Notes under the pieces: generated by a model | Told to the model about the DNA's origin: nothing | Seen by the model: only the letters and a program-made list of their open reading frames with translations | Database searches by the model: none | Made by a program: the position numbers and the translations under genes | Shown: in pieces, positions 25,000 to 33,350 of the stretch | Layout: the number at the start of each line of letters is the position of its first letter | How positions within the stretch are numbered: the stretch's first letter is position 1 | Source: Natronospirales bacterium | Lineage (GTDB): Bacteria > Pseudomonadota > Gammaproteobacteria > Natronospirales > REEB76 | DNA: 64,000 nt | Reading direction: 5' to 3' | NCBI GenBank assembly: GCA_021816765.1 | Contig: JAKAXB010000001.1 | Location: 35,692-99,691 of the forward strand

Positions 25000-26010
25000 A
25001 TGGAGCAGGTGATCGGGTTGCTCGCCGATATCTGGTTCGTGCTGCTGGGTGTGATTCTGGCCCTCTACGTAGTGCTGGACGGCTTCACACTCGGCGTGGG
25101 CATGCTCACGTTGTTTTCGCCCACCGAGGAACGGCGGGGTATTCTCATGGGCACCCTGGGCAGCGTGTGGGACGCCAACGAAACCTGGCTGGTGCTGCTG
25201 GGCGGCGCACTGTTCGGTGCGTTCCCCGCCGCCTACGCGCTTCTGCTGCACGCACTCTATATCCCGGTCATCATCATGCTGTTCGGCATGATTTTGCGGG
25301 CCGCGGCCTTCGAGTTCCGCGAACACGCCGAAGCCAAGCGTTTCTGGAATCTGGCCTTCGCGATGGCGAGTCTGGTGATCGCCCTGGCCCAGGGGGTGGC
25401 CCTCGGTACCGTGCTGCAGGGCATTCCGTCGGTGGACGGCGCGTATGTCGGCAGCGTGTTCGACTGGGCGCGGCCGTTCCCGCTGCTGGTGGCTTTGGGC
25501 GTGGTCTGTGGTTACGGGCTGCTCGGCGCGGTGTACCTCATCCTGCGCACCGAGGGCATCATCCAGACCCGGGCACGCTTCGCCGCGCGGCTGCTGGCCT
25601 GGCTTACCTTCGCCGTAGCAGTGGCAGTGACCGTGTGGACGCCGTTCATCTATCCGCAAGTGGCGACGAAATGGTTCAGCCTGCCCGGTTTCTTCCTGAT
25701 CCTGCCGCTGCCGGTCGCAGGTTTCGCGGCGTTCCTGCTGTTGCTGCGTGCGCTTGCGCGCGGCCACGAGGCCGCACCTTTCGTGTGGACCGTGGTGATT
25801 TTCCTCGCCTCCTTCGGCGGGTTGGCGGTGAGTCTGCATCCTTATATAGTGCCGCCCTCGCTCACCCTCACCCAGGCTGCCGCCTCGCCGGCGACGCTCA
25901 TCTTCATGCTCACCGGCATCGGCATGCTGCTGCCGGTGATGATGATCTACAACGGCTACCAGTACCTGGTGTTCCGCGGCAAAGTCACGGTGCCCGGCTA
26001 TCATCATTGA
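25000..26010 (+). CDS. cydB: Cytochrome bd-type quinol oxidase subunit II
   Basis: The protein is 336 residues with eight or nine membrane helices. The N-terminal signature is DIWFVLLGVILALYVVLDGF, followed by GVGMLTLF and NETWLVLLGGALFGAFPAAYA. It stabilises the heme and quinol subunit CydA. It starts one base after the cydA stop (TGACATG), so the two are coupled. No CydX-like peptide was seen after it, and no CydCD assembly transporter is present in the window. Confidence 0.92.
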   Translation: MEQVIGLLADIWFVLLGVILALYVVLDGFTLGVGMLTLFSPTEERRGILMGTLGSVWDANETWLVLLGGALFGAFPAAYALLLHALYIPVIIMLFGMILRAAAFEFREHAEAKRFWNLAFAMASLVIALAQGVALGTVLQGIPSVDGAYVGSVFDWARPFPLLVALGVVCGYGLLGAVYLILRTEGIIQTRARFAARLLAWLTFAVAVAVTVWTPFIYPQVATKWFSLPGFFLILPLPVAGFAAFLLLLRALARGHEAAPFVWTVVIFLASFGGLAVSLHPYIVPPSLTLTQAAASPATLIFMLTGIGMLLPVMMIYNGYQYLVFRGKVTVPGYHH

Positions 26011-26189
26011 ACGGTGCCCCGGTAATAAACCCGGGGTGCGGTCCCTCTCACCGTTTGTTTGTGCGACGGTATCCGTCGCGATTCTTTGCGTGGTGCCCAA
26101 CATCGTCTGTGGTCATGGCACCGGATGGCACGGCCACTGCCGCGTGATTCTCCGGGTAAGACCAAGCGTTATAGAAAAAAGTACTACTT

Positions 26190-26216
26190 TATAATATTGA
26201 CTTACATTATAATATT
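26190..26216. repeat. TATAATATT direct repeats upstream of vapB
   Basis: TATAATATT occurs at 26190-26198 and again at 26208-26216, in an AT-rich 240-bp gap between cydB and vapB. The copies carry -10-like boxes and could also serve as operators for autoregulation by the AbrB-type antitoxin. The rest of the 26011-26252 gap shows no gene. Confidence 0.45.
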
Positions 26217-26252
26217 CAGCATACTTTTACAGTACGGGATACAGGAGAGAAC

Positions 26253-26483
26253 GTGGATACCTATATGACCGTCAAGGGGCAGATCGTGATTCCCTCGCGC
26301 ATCCGGCGGAAACTCGGCATGAAGCAGGGAACCCGCATCCAGGTGGAGCTGGATGAGCCGGGCCAGCGGGTTATTCTGATTCCGATCACGCGCGAATACA
26401 TCCAGGGCCTGCGCGGGAAATACAAAGGCAAGGGACTGCTGAAAGCTCTCGCGGCCGAAAAGAAAAGAGAGCGGGAAATCTGA
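26253..26483 (+). CDS. AbrB/MazE-type antitoxin
   Basis: The protein is 76 residues. The SpoVT/AbrB swapped-hairpin signature KGQIVIPSRIRRKLGMKQGT lies at residues 8-27, followed by VELDEPGQRVILIPI. The C-terminus is basic and would wrap the toxin. The GTG start has GGAG (26244-26247) nearby; an ATG at 26265 is possible. Its stop and the start of the PIN toxin overlap (TGATG at 26481-26485), the standard toxin-antitoxin arrangement. Confidence 0.85.
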   Translation: MDTYMTVKGQIVIPSRIRRKLGMKQGTRIQVELDEPGQRVILIPITREYIQGLRGKYKGKGLLKALAAEKKREREI

Positions 26484-26893
26484 TGGCGCGCAAACCCAAG
26501 GCGATCGTGCTCGATTCCTGGGCCGTGCTCGCCTATCTGGAGGACGAAAAGTCAGGGCAGGACGTGGCGGAGCTTCTTTCCGAGGCCAGCGAACAAAACA
26601 CTCCGGTTCTGATGTCGGTGGTCAATGCGGGCGAGGTCTGGTACATCCTGGCCCGGGAAGTGTCGGAAACGGAAGCCGATAAAGCTATCCATGAACTCAG
26701 ACAGCTTGGGATTGAATTCGTGGCGGTTGAGTGGGAGTTGGTGCGCTTGGCCGGGAGCTTCAAGGCCAGATATCGAATATCCTACGCGGATTGTTTTGCC
26801 GCAGCACTGACCCAGGCACACAAGGCGGAATTGATTACCGGCGACAAGGAATTCAAACAGGTGGAATCCGAAGTTCAGGTCCGGTGGGTGTAG
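26483..26893 (+). CDS. PIN-domain toxin (VapC-like)
   Basis: The protein is 136 residues. PIN-domain acidic residues are visible: IVLDSWAVLAYLEDE (first Asp, residue about 11), MSVVNAGEVWYIL (Glu about 54), SYADCFAAALTQ (Asp about 98) and ELITGDKEF (Asp about 117). PIN toxins are Mg2+-dependent RNases cleaving tRNA or rRNA. It is coupled to the AbrB-type antitoxin. It marks the left side of the low-GC island. Confidence 0.87.
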   Translation: MARKPKAIVLDSWAVLAYLEDEKSGQDVAELLSEASEQNTPVLMSVVNAGEVWYILAREVSETEADKAIHELRQLGIEFVAVEWELVRLAGSFKARYRISYADCFAAALTQAHKAELITGDKEFKQVESEVQVRWV

Positions 26894-26933
26894 CGGTGGA
26901 TCTGAATTTTGGTCGTTAGTGGAGAGCTCATAA

Positions 26934-28835
26934 ATGACAAAGTGGTATTTCAACAAAGTGCCAGCCGGGAGCAAGATTCGTGAGCCGGTCAACAGCGAGT
27001 TCTTTGCTACTGATGCCATAAGCAATCCTGGTGTAGCCTTGGTCAGGGAGGGTATCCAGAATTCACTGGATGCAGCCGACGATGGGAAAAACGTTCTAGT
27101 CCGTATTTATCTTTCCGGTAATGGGCGCGCGCTCGCACACGATAAGGTCGCCCCGTTCATAGATGGCATCTGGGAACATTTGTTGGCCAATGGAAATGGC
27201 CTTCGTGATGTGCCGCAGCAGGAAGAGAATTGCTCTTTTATCGTCTTTGAGGACTTTGGAACGACTGGGTTGACAGGTGATCATAGCCAACCTTACCCGC
27301 CAAAGTATGGGGAGCGGAACCCATTCTTTTACTTTTTCAGAGCCGAAGGCAGGTCGGGCAAGGGCGAACATGATCGTGGCCGGTGGGGGATTGGCAAACA
27401 GGTTTTTCCGCGTGCAAGCCGTATCAGCACCGTGTTTGGCCTTACGGTACGCGCAGACGATGGGCGACGCATGTTGATGGGACAGACGGTCTTGAAATCG
27501 CATTGGGTAAATGATGTTTTTTGCCAAGATGGATGGTTTGGCGATAAGAACAGTGAAATCGTTATGCCAACCGAGAGTAGGGAATTGCTTGATACATTTT
27601 GCAAGACATTTGATCTGCAAAGGGGACCAAAGGACCAAGGGTTATCACTTGTTGTGCCTTGGTACGACTCTGAAATTGATGAGAAATGGATCCTAAAAGC
27701 TGTTTTGCGGGACTATTTCTATCCAATTCTTATGGGGAAGCTCGATGTTATCGTGGAAACATCCTTAATTAAGACCTCTTTGGATTCAAAGAACTTAAGA
27801 GCAGAGATAATGCGTTTTGAAGATATAGGAAAGGAGATGAGCCCGATTCTCGACTTGGCGCAATGGGCACAGGATGTATCCGCTGATCAGATCGTAACAT
27901 TATCGAGGCCGGCCGCAGATCGGACACTTCGGTGGGGCGCCGATTTATTTTCAAGTGATGCAACCAAGTCTTTGCAAGCTGCTTTCACAAAAGGCGAAAA
28001 GTTGGCGCTGCATATTCCAGTAACTGTTCGGCCGAAGAATGATCCATCAAGAGAATCATTCTTTCGGGTCTATATGGTTCGTGATGATGATAATGAAGAA
28101 GGGCATCCCGTGTTTATCCGCGAAGGAATCATAATCTCGGATGTACGCTCACCGAGAACACGCGGTGTTCGCTCATTGGTTGTTATAGAAGATGCACCGC
28201 TGGCCACTATGCTGGGTGATTCTGAAAACCCGGCCCATACACAATGGCAGAAAGATGGGTCAAATTTCAAAGGAAAATATATTTATGGTCCATCTTTCAT
28301 AGAATTTGTAACACGGAGCGTTCATGAAACTATACGGCATCTCACAGAAAGCGATAAGGTGGAAGATCGCACATTGCTTGTTGATATTTTCAGCCTTCCC
28401 GCGCTCCCCGAGGAAGATGCTATAAAGTCGAAAGATCAACATGAAGCGTCTGGACCTGGTTCTGGACCGCCAGAAGGGCCACCGATCTTGCCGCCACGCC
28501 CACGAAACATTCGTGTATCAAAGATTACTGGAGGGTTTTCAGTTACCCGTGGTGGGCCAGATTCACATCCCCCTGTATATCTAGATGTTGTCGTTGCCTA
28601 TGACATAAGGCGAGGGAACGCATTCAGGAAATACAACAAAGCCGATTTTGATGTGGAACAACTTCCAATTATCATTAAAGTATCAGGTGCCGATCTGGTT
28701 TCAAAAACGGGGAATCGGATCATGGTAGCTATCCGGGATCGCGATTTCAATCTTTCCGTTACGGGATTTGATGAGCGCCGAGATTTGCGGATTAAAGCGA
28801 TAGCGCGCTCAGTGGGAGAATCGGATGGCGATTAG
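26934..28835 (+). CDS. GHKL-type ATPase of a predicted defence module
   Basis: The protein is 633 residues. The N-terminal ATPase of the MutL/Hsp90/MORC-like GHKL fold shows the N-box VREGIQNSLDAA (residues about 38-49), the G1 box FEDFGTTGL (about 102-110) and the G2 box GRWGIGKQVFPRASR (about 143-157). The remaining 450 residues carry no family I can name. Codon use is AT-richer than the flanking chromosome. The next two genes each overlap its or each other's end (ATGGCGATTAG at 28825), so the three form one operon. Nearby Dcm and Vsr genes suggest a role in restriction or DNA-damage-linked phage defence; this is inference. Confidence 0.8.
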   Translation: MTKWYFNKVPAGSKIREPVNSEFFATDAISNPGVALVREGIQNSLDAADDGKNVLVRIYLSGNGRALAHDKVAPFIDGIWEHLLANGNGLRDVPQQEENCSFIVFEDFGTTGLTGDHSQPYPPKYGERNPFFYFFRAEGRSGKGEHDRGRWGIGKQVFPRASRISTVFGLTVRADDGRRMLMGQTVLKSHWVNDVFCQDGWFGDKNSEIVMPTESRELLDTFCKTFDLQRGPKDQGLSLVVPWYDSEIDEKWILKAVLRDYFYPILMGKLDVIVETSLIKTSLDSKNLRAEIMRFEDIGKEMSPILDLAQWAQDVSADQIVTLSRPAADRTLRWGADLFSSDATKSLQAAFTKGEKLALHIPVTVRPKNDPSRESFFRVYMVRDDDNEEGHPVFIREGIIISDVRSPRTRGVRSLVVIEDAPLATMLGDSENPAHTQWQKDGSNFKGKYIYGPSFIEFVTRSVHETIRHLTESDKVEDRTLLVDIFSLPALPEEDAIKSKDQHEASGPGSGPPEGPPILPPRPRNIRVSKITGGFSVTRGGPDSHPPVYLDVVVAYDIRRGNAFRKYNKADFDVEQLPIIIKVSGADLVSKTGNRIMVAIRDRDFNLSVTGFDERRDLRIKAIARSVGESDGD

Positions 28836-29604
28836 TACATTAAACTATACGGGTCGTCTGAAACTAAAGCACCCTCACACGCGCATCTATCTTCGTGGAA
28901 GTGCGGGCAGTACCCTCGGTTTTGATGCAGTATTGAATTTTTCCAGCTACGATCTGCCGGATAATTCACGTGTGCATGTCGAGGCTTATCGACAGACAAC
29001 GTGGATGCGATTTGATTTTGGTACTGTCGGGCGAATTGAATCACCATCAGATCGATTGCTTACGGCCTTTGAATCTCAGGAAGGAATTCTGTTTCGTGTG
29101 AAAGTAACCTCAGGTGGTGATCGGCATGGCGTGCTTCTTGCGGAAGGGGATCGCATTCGAGCTTCTCTGCAAGAGGAGAATGAAACCAATAGCATTCCGT
29201 TATTACCAGTAGTACCTGATTCAGATTTGGGACAGCAAATATTCCGGGTCAGCTTTGAAGGTGATAGGGCAGCACTTTGCATAAATCGACTGCTGAGTGA
29301 CTGGCGCTCGCTCGCGCGTGATCCGCTATTCGTGTCACTGGTATATCCAGAAGCATTGCGTGCAGTGCTTGTGCGTATTCTGCGTATAGAAAAGTACTCG
29401 GATATCGAAGACACGGAAGATTGGAAATCGCAGTGGTTGCGATTTTCTACCCTTCTCCCAGGTGTTGGCGATGTTCCAAATCCGGAAGATGATGAAAGCT
29501 GCGATGATTGGATAGAATCTACGGTTGCGGCATTTGCAAGACGACATAAAACCGTGGATAGCTTCATTGCGTATTGGAACGAGGAGGTTGGCGATGCAAC
29601 TTAG
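28825..29604 (+). CDS. Hypothetical middle protein of the GHKL module
   Basis: The protein is 259 residues with no signal peptide or membrane segment. The N-terminal half looks beta-rich (RIYLRGSAGSTLGFDAVLNF), and the C-terminal half is acidic and helical (EDTEDWKSQWLRFSTLLPGV, NPEDDESCDDWIEST). I do not recognise the family. It overlaps the ATPase gene by 11 bp at its start and the third gene by 11 bp at its end, so the three products are very likely made in fixed ratio and act together. Confidence 0.7.
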   Translation: MAISTLNYTGRLKLKHPHTRIYLRGSAGSTLGFDAVLNFSSYDLPDNSRVHVEAYRQTTWMRFDFGTVGRIESPSDRLLTAFESQEGILFRVKVTSGGDRHGVLLAEGDRIRASLQEENETNSIPLLPVVPDSDLGQQIFRVSFEGDRAALCINRLLSDWRSLARDPLFVSLVYPEALRAVLVRILRIEKYSDIEDTEDWKSQWLRFSTLLPGVGDVPNPEDDESCDDWIESTVAAFARRHKTVDSFIAYWNEEVGDAT

Positions 29605-30313
29605 GAGGCTGAATCAAAGTGGGCTCGGTGCATTCACGGACTTTCTTGATGTGGTAAGAACTGGCATCCGTCAAGACTACCCACAATATCTGCTGAATGA
29701 TCATGCGGCTTCGGAACTTGTTGTACCTGATGTCGACATTGAAAGTAAGGTGTTCGGAACACGCTTTGAGGCGGCAAAATACTTAGCTGAAAGACTTTCT
29801 CATGCAGGAATAACGAATTTGGTCACAGATAAAGGTATATGGGCGTGGCTTACCCTGTTTTATTTTGATGAACTTTGTCCCATTGGGAAAGATGGGAAAA
29901 GAAAACCGGGAGAGCTTGCTCGCTGGATTCCTGAGATATCAAATTTTCGCAGGTATTATAGGCACCTCTTGGCCGGACCTTACAGAATATATATGGCGCA
30001 TGGGGATGCGCCCCAACGTGCCATGGCATTATTGTGCGGCCCTCTTCACAGACCTGGTGAGGTTGTTGAACAACTGGCCGCACGACAGGAATTGGTTACG
30101 AATAGGGGTGTGATCGAATTGGCAACGATGCTCTATTATGAACAAGAGGAGCATCAGCTTAAGCGTGGCTCATCAGGCAAGGGAGCCGGCAGCCCACGGC
30201 GACTCGCCGACGTATTCAATCAATTCGATGTAACCTGGGATTTGTACTCGATGACAACTCCGGAGCTTTTGCCAATGCTACCCAAGGAGTTCGAACGATT
30301 CCGGGCTGCTTAA
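29594..30313 (+). CDS. DUF6339-like protein, third gene of the GHKL module
   Basis: The protein is 239 residues, mostly helical, with conserved-looking stretches RRLNQSGLGAFTDFLDVVR (N-terminus), DKGIWAWLTLFYFDELCP (residues about 82-99), GPYRIYMAHGDAPQRAMALL and RRLADVFNQFDVTWDLYSMT near the C-terminus. It resembles proteins annotated as DUF6339, which I recall beside cytosine methylases and Vsr; this is memory-based. The ATG at 29594 lies inside the end of the previous gene. Stop at 30311-30313, with the vsr gene ending 9 bp further on the other strand. Confidence 0.65.
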   Translation: MQLRRLNQSGLGAFTDFLDVVRTGIRQDYPQYLLNDHAASELVVPDVDIESKVFGTRFEAAKYLAERLSHAGITNLVTDKGIWAWLTLFYFDELCPIGKDGKRKPGELARWIPEISNFRRYYRHLLAGPYRIYMAHGDAPQRAMALLCGPLHRPGEVVEQLAARQELVTNRGVIELATMLYYEQEEHQLKRGSSGKGAGSPRRLADVFNQFDVTWDLYSMTTPELLPMLPKEFERFRAA

Positions 30314-30321
30314 ATTGCAGA

Positions 30322-30756
30322 TTATTGAATGGAACGTCGTCGTTTCTTTGCTTCGTGGATAGTTTTGGTAATCCGCTGTGCAACAACCTGTGGTCTAGTT
30401 GTCTGGCATTCCCACACTACCAGAACACGCCAACCGAGTTTCTTGAGACTGCGCCTAACATTCAGGTCTCGCTCAATATTTTCAGCAAATTTCTCCTTCC
30501 AAAAACTAATACGGCTTTTTGGAAAATAGGCATATTTGCAATGCCGATGCCTATGCCAAAAACAGCCATTAACCAGAATAACGGTTTTATATTTCGTCAG
30601 GACAATATCAGGTTTTCCAGGGAGCTTCTTACTGTGCAGGCGGAACCTGAAACCAAGCCGGTGCAATTCTGATCGAATTAACCTTTCCGGTAGTGTATTC
30701 CGGTTTCTGATACCGGCCATCATCTCGCTTCTCCGGCTTTTGCTGACAATGTCCAT
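30322..30756 (-). CDS. vsr: Very short patch repair (Vsr) endonuclease
   Basis: The 144-residue protein is a full Vsr domain: SRRSEMMAGIRNRNTLPE at the N-terminus, the catalytic LPGKPDIVL (Asp, residue about 50) and NGCFWHRHRHCKYAYFPKS with Zn-binding Cys/His. Vsr nicks T:G mismatches from 5-methylcytosine deamination. In restriction-modification loci Vsr-fold proteins can also serve as the restriction nuclease. It lies 2 bp downstream of the cytosine methylase gene on the same strand. Confidence 0.9.
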   Translation of the reverse strand: MDIVSKSRRSEMMAGIRNRNTLPERLIRSELHRLGFRFRLHSKKLPGKPDIVLTKYKTVILVNGCFWHRHRHCKYAYFPKSRISFWKEKFAENIERDLNVRRSLKKLGWRVLVVWECQTTRPQVVAQRITKTIHEAKKRRRSIQ

Positions 30757-30758
30757 AT

Positions 30759-32357
30759 CTAAGCAAGCCCAGCCTTTTTTAGTATGCGAAAGACTATCTC
30801 TGCCAACTGTACGGCAAGTAGTGGAGGAACAGCATTTCCAACTTGGATGTACTGTGCGGTACGCCCCCCACAGAAATAATAATTATCAGGGAAAGTCTGA
30901 ATCCTCGCTGCCTCACGCACAGTCAGGCTGCGACACTGAAAAGGGTCTGGATGAATGTAATAATGCCCATCCTTGGAAATATGGCTTGTAATAGTGGTCG
31001 CCGGGATATTGCCAAGTTGCACCCTGAACCGATCCGCAAAGTAACCTTTCCCCTCAAGAGCATTATCAACGCTGAAATGATCTGGAAGAAGATCAGCAGG
31101 GAAATCACGCATCATCGGAGATTTTCCGTGCGATTCAGCAAAGCAACTTGCATAAAGATATCTGAAGAGATCGCTTGTCATATGCGACCTACTACTATGA
31201 TTGCATACTCCAGCAAGTCTGTGATCTAAAAACCAATCTGGGCGATAAGAAATCTTGGGCGTACATTCAATAAATTCACCACCACGCTCTGCTCTTGGGG
31301 GGGTGATGTTGTTTATAACTTCGAGTAATTTTCCATAGATTTTACTACCGTCTTTATTCTTTGAGGCTTTAAACCATCGGCGTTCTCTGGTCTTTTTCAA
31401 GATATGAATCCAATGATTATTGTCGTCTCTTTCTTGAGATAATCCGCTTCGTAATTTTGGAAGGCCTTGTAACACTCTATTCGCAGAAATGGGTGTAATA
31501 CCTTTCAAGCTGCCAGGATTTATTCCCCCCAAGTCATTTCGCATACCAAGGAGTATCAGCCTATGTCGCGTTTGTGGAATCCCGTACTTCTCCATACGGA
31601 CAACGAAATCTGATAGAGAATGTGTGTTACTTAATGGGGATGTTACGAATGAATAAATATTGTAACGAGCCGGCTTCATTTTTGAAATTGCTCTGGCTGA
31701 AGCCCGATGCGCTCGCGCCAAGGCTTGTGCTGGGTACTGGAGGTCGTCAAAGATACGGTCAAAGATCAGTTTGTCGTTCACAGTCGCTGATAACAAGCCT
31801 TTCACATTTTCCATTACAAATAAAGCGGGCGCGCAATCTGCAATAACCTGAAGGTACTCAATATACAAATACTGCCTGTGATCATCTTCTGGTTTATAAT
31901 CAGCGTTGCCCTTGTTTCTGGATCGCCCAGCAACCGAATACGCTTGGCATGGTGGGCCCCCGATCAGCAAGAATTCATCGGAGTCCTGTAAAGCGGAGTT
32001 GATAGCTTGTTTGATCTTATCTGGATCACTATTACCGAGTTCGGCGCATAGGGTCTTTTGCTTTGCGGATGCTGCTTCACGAGGAAATTTCAGGAACAGA
32101 CTGTCAAGTCTTTTATTTTGCCGTTCTTTAAGGTTTTGTAATAACTCGTAATAGGTACCCGGGAAACGACTCCCTTGAAACTCTCGAAGAAATGTTCTGA
32201 GCAGTAGTGTTTGGTGCGCAGCGGCATCTTTTTCGATTGACAGTTTGATTTGAAATCGCTGTGAGTCGCTGGAATCACGAAATGCAGAGAAACCTTCTCC
32301 GAGACCTCCGGGACCGGCAAAGAGATCAATGATTGGAATAATTCTGTTTTGTGGCAT
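30759..32357 (-). CDS. DNA (cytosine-5) methyltransferase
   Basis: The protein is 532 residues, longer than single-domain Dcm. Motif I is IPIIDLFAGPGGLGEGF (residues about 7-23), motif IV GGPPCQAYSVAGRSRNKG (catalytic Cys in PCQ), motif VI FVMENVKGL, motif VIII YGIPQTRHRLIL, and motifs IX-X lie at the C-terminus (AARIQTFPDNYYF, QVGNAVPPLLAVQLAE). The target recognition domain is the central 180 residues; the recognised sequence is unknown. It is co-transcribed with vsr and convergent with the GHKL module, sharing its low GC. Confidence 0.93.
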   Translation of the reverse strand: MPQNRIIPIIDLFAGPGGLGEGFSAFRDSSDSQRFQIKLSIEKDAAAHQTLLLRTFLREFQGSRFPGTYYELLQNLKERQNKRLDSLFLKFPREAASAKQKTLCAELGNSDPDKIKQAINSALQDSDEFLLIGGPPCQAYSVAGRSRNKGNADYKPEDDHRQYLYIEYLQVIADCAPALFVMENVKGLLSATVNDKLIFDRIFDDLQYPAQALARAHRASARAISKMKPARYNIYSFVTSPLSNTHSLSDFVVRMEKYGIPQTRHRLILLGMRNDLGGINPGSLKGITPISANRVLQGLPKLRSGLSQERDDNNHWIHILKKTRERRWFKASKNKDGSKIYGKLLEVINNITPPRAERGGEFIECTPKISYRPDWFLDHRLAGVCNHSSRSHMTSDLFRYLYASCFAESHGKSPMMRDFPADLLPDHFSVDNALEGKGYFADRFRVQLGNIPATTITSHISKDGHYYIHPDPFQCRSLTVREAARIQTFPDNYYFCGGRTAQYIQVGNAVPPLLAVQLAEIVFRILKKAGLA

Positions 32358-32401
32358 CGGATTGTAATTTTAACCTATTCCTATCAATTATCAGCGGAAC
32401 T

Positions 32402-32435
32402 GAAAAAGGAAACGCCGCCAAGCGGCGGCGTTTCC
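32402..32435 (-). terminator. 12-bp hairpin terminator
   Basis: GGAAACGCCGCC (32408-32419) and GGCGGCGTTTCC (32424-32435) pair perfectly around AAGC, with an A-tract at 32403-32407 giving U on the minus strand. It is positioned just after the decayed hppA end, as the intact hppA has its own hairpin at 33301-33326. Confidence 0.85.
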
Positions 32436-32458
32436 CGTAAGCACGCGACGCTAACGCT

Positions 32459-32575
32459 TATTTCACCAACAACGGGATGATCAACAGCGCCACGATATTG
32501 ATGACCCTGATGAGCTGGTTGATGGCTTGACCGGCGTGTCCTGGCAGGGATCGCCCACGGTGTGCCGGTGACCGG
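32459..32575 (-). pseudogene. Decayed 3'-end copy of hppA
   Basis: On the minus strand this stretch mirrors the last 40 or so codons of the intact hppA at 33351-33470: the same ACGGGATGATCAACAGC-type run, then GGTTGATGGCTTG and GGATCGCCCACGGTGT. The reading frame is disturbed (single-base losses in the GTGTCC and GTGTGCC parts), so it is not translated as a full product. It lies at the edge of the accessory island with a VapBC module between it and the real gene. Confidence 0.75.
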
Positions 32576-32619
32576 CAATTTGCGGATTTCGGCAATTTAT
32601 CCAGCGGTTTCCGCGGGTT

Positions 32620-32648
32620 TTGACAGGCGGGAGGCTGGACTGTAAAGT
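32620..32648 (+). promoter_or_regulatory. Sigma-70-type promoter for the second vapBC
   Basis: TTGACA (32620-32625), 17-bp spacer, TAAAGT (32643-32648), 34 bp upstream of the AbrB-type antitoxin start. Confidence 0.6.
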
Positions 32649-32681
32649 GTATGTCAAGTCATTGATCGATCATGGTGCTGT

Positions 32682-32888
32682 ATGGCAACCGTTACTGTCT
32701 CGCCCAAGTACCAGGTGGTGATTCCCAGCGCGCTGCGGCGTGCACTGGGTATCCGCCCGGGGCAGAAAATCGAAGTGCTGGCCTATGAAGGCCGGATAGA
32801 GTTCGTGCCGGTGCGCCCGATGAAAGCCATGCGCGGATTCTTGCCGAGCCTGGATACCCGGGTGCCGCACGAGGATGACCGCGTGTGA
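32682..32888 (+). CDS. AbrB-type antitoxin (VapB-like)
   Basis: The protein is 68 residues. Its signature is PKYQVVIPSALRRALGIRPG at residues 8-27, then KIEVLAYEGRIEFVPV. The C-terminal part (AMRGFLPSLDTRVPHEDD) is the likely toxin-binding tail. It has a sigma-70-type promoter upstream and overlaps the toxin start (GTGA at 32885). Unlike the neighbouring Dcm/GHKL genes, this pair has the GC-rich codon use of the chromosome. Confidence 0.87.
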   Translation: MATVTVSPKYQVVIPSALRRALGIRPGQKIEVLAYEGRIEFVPVRPMKAMRGFLPSLDTRVPHEDDRV

Positions 32889-33259
32889 ACGTGGTGGATT
32901 CCTCCGCGTGGCTGGAATTTTTCGCCGGTGGGCCCAATGCGGAGCACTTTGCCAAACCTGTCACCGATCTCGCGCGGCTGATCGTGCCGAGCATCGCACT
33001 GCTTGAAGTGTTCAAACGCATTTTGCAGCAACGGGACGAAAATGCCGCACTGCGTGCCGTTGCGGCCATGCATCAGGGCCGGGTCGTGGACCTGGACAGG
33101 GAAATGGCGCTGGCCGCGGCGAAACTGGGCCATACCCTCAAGCTGCCGCTGGCTGACAGTGTCATTCTTGCAACCGCCCGACAATACCATGCCACACTCT
33201 GGACACAGGACGCCGATTTCAAGGGGCTGGAAGGCGTGCGGTATTTTTCGAAGACGTGA
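32885..33259 (+). CDS. PIN-domain toxin (VapC-like)
   Basis: The protein is 124 residues. PIN acidic residues: VVDSSAWLEFFAGG (Asp3), SIALLEVFKRIL (Glu about 42), LPLADSVILATARQ (Asp about 84) and TLWTQDADFKGLE (Asp about 107). This is the standard VapC RNase fold. The GTG start overlaps the antitoxin stop. The pair sits between the hppA relic and intact hppA. Confidence 0.88.
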   Translation: MNVVDSSAWLEFFAGGPNAEHFAKPVTDLARLIVPSIALLEVFKRILQQRDENAALRAVAAMHQGRVVDLDREMALAAAKLGHTLKLPLADSVILATARQYHATLWTQDADFKGLEGVRYFSKT

Positions 33260-33291
33260 AGCTGGCGGAAGTATTCCGTCGTTCTGCATGA

Positions 33292-33326
33292 GAATAAAAG
33301 AGCGCCGCCTTGTGACAGGCGGCGCT
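33292..33326 (-). terminator. Terminator of hppA
   Basis: AGCGCCGCCT (33301-33310) and AGGCGGCGCT (33317-33326) pair around TGTGAC; the A-rich 33292-33300 gives a U-rich tail on the hppA transcript. It could also serve vapC read in the other direction. Confidence 0.8.
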
Positions 33327-33350
33327 TGGTTCTTCAAGGTCGCGCTTTGA

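Noticed and set aside
26197..26213. TTGACT and TATAAT as a sigma-70 promoter
   Set aside because: The boxes are only 5 bp apart, far from the usual 17 bp.
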